Positions 1 through 5,409 of a stretch of DNA of 12,829 nt are shown here, one piece after another. The first letter of the stretch is position 1. Each line of letters begins with the position of its first letter. The DNA is from Legionella genomosp. 1 (lineage in GTDB: Bacteria; Pseudomonadota; Gammaproteobacteria; Legionellales; Legionellaceae): contig CAMBDN010000050.1 of assembly GCA_945865355.1 (NCBI GenBank), positions 1 through 12,829 on the forward strand, written 5' to 3'. The position numbers and the translations under genes were made by a program. The notes under the pieces were generated by a model, which was not told the origin of the DNA, did no database searches, and worked only from the letters and a program-made list of their open reading frames with translations.

Positions 1-489
1 CCCATGCTCGAGAACTTTGTTGACGCAGTGATATCCGGCTTGTTGCAACTGTTGTCTAAATTGTTCAACGTGGATCGATTGACCTTCACGCAGTACCAGC
101 CCATGTTGGGTGATAAATTGGGGAGGGCACAGCCGATGCATTAATGTACTGACGGCACTGATGACGATCGCATTTGTTGACTGTTGTATGCGGTTCAGTG
201 CGTATAAGCGTGCAGAAATAATGTCTTGATGCGGTGAAAAGCGATCGTAGGGTAGCGTTTCCCAATCCGGGAAAAGCAATACTTCATCGACACTCTTTTC
301 TTTTTCAAGAAAAAATTGCAATTCCTCTAGTAATTGTGCTGCCGCTAAGTTATCCGGCGCAATCAGGAGTTTCACTCCAGGTGTTGTTTGGCAAAATTCA
401 GCAAGTGCTAAGGGTAAACTGCTACCATACAGCTGGCCCCACGTTTGCTTCACGTCAATTTTAGGTGGAATGAGAATGGGTTTTGGCAT
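1..489 (-). CDS. mfd: Transcription-repair coupling factor Mfd, N-terminal part (cut by window edge)
   Basis: Mfd is the cytoplasmic ATP-dependent translocase that removes RNA polymerase stalled at DNA lesions and recruits UvrA. Only the first 163 codons are present, reading leftwards from ATG at 489-487; the frame is open to base 1. The translation carries the family's well-conserved N-terminal stretch: PDWETLPYD at residues 74-82 followed by FSPHQDIISARL at 84-95, and then the SAVSTLMHR segment near 111-119. This region belongs to the UvrB-homology module that binds UvrA; the RNA-polymerase-interacting and helicase domains lie outside the window. Full-length Mfd is roughly 1,150 residues, so about one seventh is visible. 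A TATACT hexamer at 531-526 (minus strand) is a possible -10 element, but no convincing -35 box was found. It is divergent from the unknown gene at 772. Identification is from motif recognition by eye and is secure. Confidence 0.93.
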   Translation of the reverse strand, partial: MPKPILIPPKIDVKQTWGQLYGSSLPLALAEFCQTTPGVKLLIAPDNLAAAQLLEELQFFLEKEKSVDEVLLFPDWETLPYDRFSPHQDIISARLYALNRIQQSTNAIVISAVSTLMHRLCPPQFITQHGLVLREGQSIHVEQFRQQLQQAGYHCVNKVLEHG

Positions 490-759
490 GGTCTATTCAG
501 CACGGTAAATCATTTCAGGGGGACGAGTATACAATAAAATCTCAGATGAAGCAGTGACATTAAGTGTAAGCACAGTCCCATCTTGGAGGCAGTTAATGTG
601 GGTCGAAACTGAATTTCATTCGCATTTAATTTGGGCTCGTAGATAGTATATTTAGCAACGCAAAGGCCGCTTCAATTTAATCAGGACTCCTATATAACTT
701 CAACGTAACCTTTTCTTCTTACGCGAGGTAAATTAACATCCCAACACTTCTACTAATTT
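490..759. other. Non-coding divergent region between mfd and the orphan gene
   Basis: This stretch separates two divergently read genes. Facing mfd, the minus strand has TATACT (531-526), five of six matches to a sigma-70 -10 element, about 37 bp before the ATG, with no good -35 partner. Facing right I see no clear Shine-Dalgarno sequence ahead of the orphan gene; the nearest purine-rich run, CGAGG at 723-727, is too far from the start codon. No RNA gene, long inverted repeat or conserved small ORF was recognised. Confidence 0.4.
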
Positions 760-771
760 GTGTTCATATTT

Positions 772-1938
772 ATGCCAAAAATTGATGTTGCTGTTGCACA
801 ACTTAGGGACTATTTAACGGGTGTTGCAAATAGAACCCGTGTTAAAATGACTTTTTTTACGATCTCAATACCCTTGTCATCAGGATGTCGCGCGCATTTT
901 TGTATGGTAAAAAACATAGTAGAAAATGCTCCTGCTTTTGAAATTACATCCATAAAAAATTTGCTCCTATGGTTGGATTCCATTCCTGACCTTAATCAAA
1001 ACGCTTTACTAAAAACACGTGTTGAACAGATTCGATTGATGGGCTTGGCCAATTTAGAAAACATTTATTATCCGCGTCAATCACTACCTATTGCTGCTTT
1101 CCTTAATTGTGTTGGGTTTGGTTTAAACCTACCATCTATTAGCCCATTTAAGAAATTAATAGTTGATTTACAAATGGAGCTTAGCCGTACTTTAAAATTA
1201 AATGCTGGGTCACAAATTTCCGAGTTTTTTAGGATCATTGAGGGTTGCATCGTAAAAATGTGGGAAACACAACAAAAGCAAGGATGCCTACATTCTGATA
1301 TGAAGGATACGGATTTTCTTCTATCTCCTTCCACGCATATGACTGATGTCGTGCTGAAGTTGGTAGCTGCTCTTTTGAAATCCAGCACCTTTATAAGTCC
1401 CACTGATGAGCGGAATGACTTTATAGAATCAATACATCATATTATTGCTGATATGCCTATGCGAAAATCCTGCCTCATAGCAACCTTTCTAAGGAACTTT
1501 GAGCGGCCTTCTGAACGTTCTCTAACAATCGCAGTAAAAACACTTGAAAGCGAACTTCTTGGCCTCTTTGACGAATCTTCTACGACTCAATTTTCAGCGT
1601 TCTTGAGAACGATAAATATATTCGTGGAAGATGTTTGGAGTATCAGACACATGTCTGCTATAAAAACCATGCAGGAACTCGATGTTGATTTGGAGGCGGT
1701 CGCTTATACCCCGCTTTACCATAATATAAAATATGGACAGGGTGGGTTTGAGAAAGCAATGTTGCATGCATTGTATGAGGCACGACGGTATGTATGCACA
1801 CCGCAAGAGCAGCGCCAGTATTTTTCTATTGTTACAAAACTGGAGCTGCGCTTATTTCAACGAGGTATAAGGTACGATATTGAACGTGAGAAAGTAGAAA
1901 ATTCAATTCAAGAAAATAGCATAGCCCTTAAAATGTAG
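772..1938 (+). CDS. Unrecognised soluble protein of 388 residues
   Basis: I do not recognise this protein. ATG at 772 is preferred as start; an in-frame GTG at 760 would add four residues. Neither has a good Shine-Dalgarno sequence. The product has no signal peptide and no segment long and hydrophobic enough to be a membrane helix. It reads as a mixed, mainly helical cytosolic protein with scattered cysteines, including two Cys-X5-Cys-like spacings, but no recognisable metal site. The last 30 residues are charged and rich in glutamate and asparagine and end in a short hydrophobic ALKM. That loosely resembles the glutamate-rich tail of some Dot/Icm substrates, but the match is too vague to assign. 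It stands alone: divergent from mfd and convergent with the caleosin-like gene. The open frame of nearly 1.2 kb without interruption argues it is a real gene. Function unknown. Confidence 0.75.
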   Translation: MPKIDVAVAQLRDYLTGVANRTRVKMTFFTISIPLSSGCRAHFCMVKNIVENAPAFEITSIKNLLLWLDSIPDLNQNALLKTRVEQIRLMGLANLENIYYPRQSLPIAAFLNCVGFGLNLPSISPFKKLIVDLQMELSRTLKLNAGSQISEFFRIIEGCIVKMWETQQKQGCLHSDMKDTDFLLSPSTHMTDVVLKLVAALLKSSTFISPTDERNDFIESIHHIIADMPMRKSCLIATFLRNFERPSERSLTIAVKTLESELLGLFDESSTTQFSAFLRTINIFVEDVWSIRHMSAIKTMQELDVDLEAVAYTPLYHNIKYGQGGFEKAMLHALYEARRYVCTPQEQRQYFSIVTKLELRLFQRGIRYDIEREKVENSIQENSIALKM

Positions 1939-1959
1939 GTATAAATTTTTATTTAAAAC

Positions 1960-1983
1960 GAAGGACCGCGCTTGGCGTCCTTC
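1960..1983. terminator. Hairpin between convergent genes, probable terminator
   Basis: GAAGGAC (1960-1966) and GTCCTTC (1977-1983) form a perfect 7-bp stem with a 10-base loop, in the 55-bp gap between the convergent stop codons at 1938 and 1994. Read on the minus strand, the stem is followed within two bases by TTTT and an AT-rich tail, fitting a Rho-independent terminator for the caleosin-like gene. On the plus strand it is followed by CGCGAATATTTTA, a poorer U-tract, so termination of the orphan gene here is less certain. Confidence 0.6.
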
Positions 1984-1993
1984 CGCGAATATT

Positions 1994-3136
1994 TTATACA
2001 GGGCGAGGTCCTTCAATTCGTTCCGCCATCTCATTAACGGCCTTCGACAAGCCCTTTTGACGATGATGGGCAAAGAGACCGAAGCCCGCCAGAATCAACG
2101 CTCCTCCACTAGCCATTAAGCCGATTCCAGCAGGTGTGGGGACTGCTAATGCACCTAAGATAACAAAGATCGCACCCATCGATGCCATAGCAATTCCCAA
2201 ACCTTGAAGCAGAGGAGATGGTTTGCCTTGAAGTTTTTTAGCATAAGCTTGATAGCTCTCTTTAAAATGTGGATTTTCGATCGCATGGATGGTTTTTAAG
2301 AGTACGGCTGTTAATACGGGTAGATGCGCTGGCGAAGTTGTTTTAATTTGCTCTGTTTGGTCAATAAGAGCCGTCAGGGCTTTTTGTTGACTACTGTTTT
2401 TAAACGCAAGGGTTTGTTGATAACCACGCAATTTATCAAGTGCTTTCTCATAAAGTGCCGTGTCTTTATCGGATTGAGCAGGGGAGATCTCCGGGTCGGA
2501 AATTAATTGTTTTTCGCGATCAGCAAGGGCTCGTATTTTGTTAAAAAAGCCAGGTGAATCGCGATAAAATTCTTTTAAAGCGTCTACAGTGACATAGCCT
2601 TCTAATTGACCTGTCTTGGTGTTTAGGATAAAGCGATTGGCACCTAAACTAAACAACAATTCAAATTCGCCTCGATGAGCTACCTCACCTAGCTTTTTAA
2701 AATACCATCTGGCGTTATCCCAACGGTTGTCATTTTTATTTCGTTCGTTGATAAATTTCTCAATGATGTCTCTAGAGACAAGATGTTCTCCGTGATTACC
2801 TTGGATGGCATAGCTCTCCAAAAGCTGGAACAATTCTTCATTAAAAGAACCATTTTCTCTATCATAAAATCCCGTATCATGAGGATGCGTCAGAAGGCCC
2901 AGAGCGTCCTTTGGACGAAATCTTCCTTGAACCCCTCTTCTTACTGAAAATGACATGCCAGGAACCTTTTGGAACCATGCTCCAAACATGGTGCCAAAGG
3001 CAGTATTTTTGGCACCAGATTCCGTCATGTGTAATTTATTGCGACAGGCTAGGTAGATAGATTTTTCATCAACATAACCTTCAGCGTTGGCAAAATAGAG
3101 CATGTGGTCTTCAAGAGGGGAGGTTAAATGAGGCAT
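1994..3136 (-). CDS. Caleosin-like protein with C-terminal membrane hairpin, candidate effector
   Basis: Residues 1-200 follow the caleosin layout. A histidine (H11) precedes a degenerate EF-hand, with NAEGYV where caleosins have NxDGII. THPHDTGFYD at 83-92 matches the conserved caleosin HGSDTGVYD block, so H11 and H84 occupy the two haem-histidine positions. SRDIIEKFI (121-129), GEFELLFSL (156-164) and VTVDALKEFYRDS (182-194) match later caleosin segments. Plant and fungal caleosins are lipid-droplet peroxygenases. Here the EF-hand lacks its first Asp and its final Glu, so calcium binding is doubtful. Residues 215-305 are helical. Two hydrophobic segments, about 311-331 and 337-356, are joined by a proline-containing turn (VPTPAG) and form a hairpin near the C-terminus, not after the EF-hand. 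An in-frame TAA lies directly before the ATG, fixing the start. AGGA (3148-3145) is 8 bases upstream. The family call is by eye; effector status is inferred. Confidence 0.72.
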   Translation of the reverse strand: MPHLTSPLEDHMLYFANAEGYVDEKSIYLACRNKLHMTESGAKNTAFGTMFGAWFQKVPGMSFSVRRGVQGRFRPKDALGLLTHPHDTGFYDRENGSFNEELFQLLESYAIQGNHGEHLVSRDIIEKFINERNKNDNRWDNARWYFKKLGEVAHRGEFELLFSLGANRFILNTKTGQLEGYVTVDALKEFYRDSPGFFNKIRALADREKQLISDPEISPAQSDKDTALYEKALDKLRGYQQTLAFKNSSQQKALTALIDQTEQIKTTSPAHLPVLTAVLLKTIHAIENPHFKESYQAYAKKLQGKPSPLLQGLGIAMASMGAIFVILGALAVPTPAGIGLMASGGALILAGFGLFAHHRQKGLSKAVNEMAERIEGPRPV

Positions 3137-3144
3137 TTAGAGGA

Positions 3145-3148
3145 TCCT
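3145..3148 (-). promoter_or_regulatory. Ribosome binding site of the caleosin-like gene
   Basis: AGGA on the minus strand, 8 bases before the ATG at 3136. Together with the in-frame stop TAA at 3139-3137 it settles the start codon and shows that the upstream tandem repeat is not translated as part of this protein. Confidence 0.6.
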
Positions 3149-3160
3149 GTAGTATTTTTA

Positions 3161-3205
3161 ATTGTCGAATTGTCGAATTGTCGAATTGTCGAATTGTCGA
3201 ATTGT
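3161..3205. repeat. Perfect 8-bp tandem repeat, 5.6 copies
   Basis: Five uninterrupted copies of ATTGTCGA followed by a partial ATTGT, 45 bp in total, within the 83-bp gap between the caleosin-like gene and the rhomboid gene. On the strand of these genes the array reads as AATTCGAC-type units and ends 24 bp before the caleosin-like start codon. An AT-rich stretch (3206-3219) just upstream of the array on that strand contains TTTAATATACAAT, which could supply a -10 element and would put the array in the 5' leader. Identical copies indicate a recent or slippage-prone array. Copy-number change would alter leader length or promoter spacing, not a reading frame. Confidence 0.95.
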
Positions 3206-3219
3206 ATATTAAATTTGTC

Positions 3220-3795
3220 TTAGGGTGAAATAATATAACTCGTAGCGAAGCCTGCGATCATGCCAAATAAATGCCCTTCCCAAGAAACGCCTTTTTTACC
3301 TGGGAACACACCTAAAAATATGCCGGCGAAGTAATAGAGGCTAATGATCCCAAGAATAACTGCGGTAAATGTTCCTTGGTGATAAATATCGGTGACCAAT
3401 AATGCCCAATAACCAGTGATGACGGCGCTGGCACCGATATGGATTCCTGGTTTGGCAAAACACCAAATTAAAAAGCCGCTTTGCAAGGTAATGCTTACGG
3501 TAACGATGAGGTAATAATTGATGCCGTGAATGAGTAGAAAATTACTTAATACCAGCAAGGGGATGGAGTTAAAAAAAAGATGGTTAAAATTTACGTGTAA
3601 AAAAGGGGCAAATAGTATTCCAGGTAGTCCATATAGCCTTCGAGGGGTAATGCCTAAAACCAATAGCCGGTTTCCAGTTAATTTAGTCATGATAAAAACG
3701 ACCCATAGGACCAATAGTATGATAGCTAAGGTATATGCGTTCATTTGGGTTTGACTAATAATTAATACCAGACTAGCGTTTAATTGTTCAAGCAT
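3220..3795 (-). CDS. Rhomboid-family intramembrane serine protease
   Basis: Rhomboids cleave transmembrane substrates inside the membrane with a Ser-His dyad. The 191-residue product has about six hydrophobic segments (near 22-37, 74-89, 93-113, 121-135, 143-163 and 175-189), the compact bacterial core. The catalytic signature is present: GASA with S123 as nucleophile and EGHLFG with H175 as the general base. The HVNFNHLFFN stretch (67-76) matches the GlpG pattern HxxxxHxxxN that lines the active site (H67, H72, N76). The start at 3795 overlaps the last 16 bases of xseA in another frame, and AAGGTG just upstream is a close Shine-Dalgarno, so translation is probably coupled to xseA. Substrate unknown. 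It has no N-terminal cytoplasmic domain of the GlpG kind. Confidence 0.88.
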   Translation of the reverse strand: MLEQLNASLVLIISQTQMNAYTLAIILLVLWVVFIMTKLTGNRLLVLGITPRRLYGLPGILFAPFLHVNFNHLFFNSIPLLVLSNFLLIHGINYYLIVTVSITLQSGFLIWCFAKPGIHIGASAVITGYWALLVTDIYHQGTFTAVILGIISLYYFAGIFLGVFPGKKGVSWEGHLFGMIAGFATSYIISP

Positions 3796-5111
3796 GTCAC
3801 CTTACTCTGCAAACTTCCTTTCGCCAGACGAATGTTGATGACATCGCCGATATGAACTTGATTGCTATCCATTATGACATTATTGTTGCACGTAGCAAGC
3901 GCATATCCTCTGTCTAAAGTGGCCAGAGGGCTTACCGCATGCAACGTGGTAAGAAGCATGGCGAATTGTTGTTTAAGCTGATTGATATGGGTGTTTGTTT
4001 GCAGAATGAGGCTATTTTTTAGCTGTTCTAGGTGTAATTTTTTCTGTTGCAATAGACGTTCCGGATGATTGGCGTCTAAACGGGCATTTATCATACCTAA
4101 TAAATGACTTTTTTCTGTTAATGATTGTTGTAATGCATGTTGTAGATGGCTTCTTAAATAATCCAATGTTTGCCAATGCGTACTAATTAATCGTTTGGGC
4201 GAGGTGATTTTTTGTAGCTCATGCTGCAGTAGTAACTGCTGATGTTGAACGAGCCGAGTCATTGTTATAAGTAATCTCTTTTCTATGGATTGAAGGGCTG
4301 TTATTAAATCAGGCAAATTTGGAGTGACTGCAACAGCTGCTGCAGTTGGTGTTTCGGCACGCAAGTCAGCAACAAAATCAGCGATGGTGAAATCAGTTTC
4401 GTGGCCGATACCTGAGACAATAGGAATTTGGCTGTTGGCGATGGCGTGTGCTAATTGCTCATCATTAAATGCCCATAAGTCTTCAATACTACCACCACCG
4501 CGAGCCAGTATAAGCACATCACAACGTTTTTCACGGTTCGCAAACTGTATTGCTTGAATGAGTTGAGAGGCGGCTTGGTTGCCTTGTACTTCACAGGGAA
4601 AGATCAAGACCGGTGCAACGGGAAAGCGACGTGCAAGCGTGCTTAGAATATCACGAATTGCGGCACCAGTGGCGGACGTAACGATGCCAATGACCTTAGG
4701 AAAGAGCGGTATTTGTCGTTTACGAACAGGATCAAATAACCCGGTTGTCGCAAGTTTTGCTTTCAACAGCTCAAATTGCCGATAGAGGTCGCCTTGACCT
4801 GCCTCCTCAAGACGTTCAACGATGAGTTGATAATCCCCCCTTGCTTCATATAAGCTTAAGGTGCCATGTAATAGAACTTGTTGGCCATTTTGTAATCTGC
4901 TATGATCCCCGCCGGAATGGCGGTTACGAAAATATACACAGCGTACCTGAGCTGTTGCATCTTTTAAGGTGAAATATAAATGTCCGGATGCGGGTTTACT
5001 TAAATTGGACATTTCTCCTTCAACACTCACCGAACCCATTTCTTGCTCTAGCCATGCACGTACTTGGCGGTTGAGTTGGCTAACGGTAAGTACGGGAAGA
5101 GGTGTTGTCAT
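3780..5111 (-). CDS. xseA: Exodeoxyribonuclease VII large subunit
   Basis: XseA is the catalytic subunit of exonuclease VII, which with several copies of XseB degrades single-stranded DNA from both ends and acts in repair. The 443-residue length matches the family (456 in E. coli). An N-terminal OB-fold DNA-binding domain occupies about residues 5-105, including VEGEMSNLSKPASGHLYF at 30-47. The catalytic domain follows, with FPKVIGIVTSATGAAIRDI near 137-155, ARGGGSIEDLWAFNDE at 203-218 and GIGHETDFTIADFVADLRA at 234-252, all hallmarks of the family. Residues 270-390 are the long coiled-coil that carries XseB. The ATG at 5111 gives the usual N-terminus. TAAAAT at 5148-5143 is a plausible -10 element with no good -35. 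xseB is not adjacent in this window. The downstream rhomboid gene overlaps it. Confidence 0.96.
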   Translation of the reverse strand: MTTPLPVLTVSQLNRQVRAWLEQEMGSVSVEGEMSNLSKPASGHLYFTLKDATAQVRCVYFRNRHSGGDHSRLQNGQQVLLHGTLSLYEARGDYQLIVERLEEAGQGDLYRQFELLKAKLATTGLFDPVRKRQIPLFPKVIGIVTSATGAAIRDILSTLARRFPVAPVLIFPCEVQGNQAASQLIQAIQFANREKRCDVLILARGGGSIEDLWAFNDEQLAHAIANSQIPIVSGIGHETDFTIADFVADLRAETPTAAAVAVTPNLPDLITALQSIEKRLLITMTRLVQHQQLLLQHELQKITSPKRLISTHWQTLDYLRSHLQHALQQSLTEKSHLLGMINARLDANHPERLLQQKKLHLEQLKNSLILQTNTHINQLKQQFAMLLTTLHAVSPLATLDRGYALATCNNNVIMDSNQVHIGDVINIRLAKGSLQSKVTCLNN

Positions 5112-5292
5112 GATATTGCAACGAATTGATGATCAATGCCCTATTTTAACCATGTAATGTAAAAACCGATAGGTAAATGATGTGCCCAGAAATTTATCCG
5201 CACTCAAAAACAAAATACAAGGTGCCAGTGAAAGGCGTGCCATGAACCTGTTTTCTTCTTTCCTTTGAGAAAAAGTGCTCAAAAAATGGATG

Positions 5293-5316
5293 ATGGCTTT
5301 ATTAAATGGCTTTATT
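5293..5316 (+). repeat. 11-bp direct repeat ATGGCTTTATT, two copies
   Basis: ATGGCTTTATT occurs at 5293-5303 and again at 5306-5316, a 13-bp period, just over 20 bases upstream of the PmrA-box match. It may be a slippage duplication or a pair of binding sites for another regulator. The sequence alone does not decide. Confidence 0.7.
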
Positions 5317-5334
5317 TTGCCTGTTCAGTTGGCA

Positions 5335-5354
5335 CTTAATAATCCATTAATATT
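5335..5354 (+). promoter_or_regulatory. PmrA-type operator upstream of the giant gene
   Basis: CTTAATAAT (5335-5343), two bases, then ATTAATATT (5346-5354). The published PmrA site of Legionella and Coxiella is two cTTAATatT half-sites separated by two bases; here 16 of 18 half-site positions match. It ends seven bases before a TAAAAT -10 element, so it occupies the -35 position, as expected for a response-regulator activator. PmrA controls many Dot/Icm secretion and effector genes. AT-rich DNA makes chance matches more likely, but the spacing, orientation and position all agree. Confidence 0.7.
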
Positions 5355-5361
5355 TAAAGAC

Positions 5362-5367
5362 TAAAAT
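5362..5367 (+). promoter_or_regulatory. -10 element of the giant gene
   Basis: TAAAAT matches the sigma-70 -10 consensus at five of six positions, lies seven bases after the PmrA-box match and would start transcription near 5374, leaving a leader of about 36 bases. There is no good -35 hexamer at 17 bp, consistent with an activator-dependent promoter. A competing pair, TTGGCA (5329-5334) with TTTAAA (5353-5358), is possible but overlaps the operator. Confidence 0.45.
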
Positions 5368-5409
5368 CCCCAAAAATTAGATATTAAACAAAAATATAGG
5401 TCGATTTTC

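Larger units (their letters stand above)
5112..5409. other. Divergent control region of xseA and the giant SecA-like gene
   Basis: About 300 non-coding bases. On the minus strand, TAAAAT at 5148-5143 is a possible -10 for xseA. On the plus strand, the right-hand 75 bases hold the PmrA-box match, a -10 element and a weak ribosome binding site for the giant gene (AGGT at 5398-5401, 8 bases before the ATG). The middle carries an 11-bp direct repeat. No RNA gene or small ORF was recognised. Confidence 0.6.

Noticed and set aside
234..464. 76-codon plus-strand frame opposite mfd
   Set aside because: It is antisense to a clearly conserved Mfd N-terminus and has no recognisable content.
490..759. 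PmrA or CpxR sites upstream of the orphan gene
   Set aside because: Single TTAAT and GTAAA words occur, but never as correctly spaced pairs.
3161..3205. CRISPR array
   Set aside because: The units are 8 bp and contiguous, with no spacers and no cas genes nearby.
3206..3219. PmrA box upstream of the caleosin-like gene
   Set aside because: Only one half-site-like sequence (TTTAATATA) is present; the adjacent nine bases belong to the tandem repeat and do not match the consensus.
4324..5157. Short plus-strand frames opposite xseA
   Set aside because: They are the reverse of strongly conserved XseA sequence and are Ala/Ser-rich artefacts of codon bias.
5264..5283. Hairpin TTTGAG / CTCAAA as a terminator
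   Set aside because: The stem is only 6 bp and AT-rich, there is no U-tract, and no gene ends towards it on either strand.
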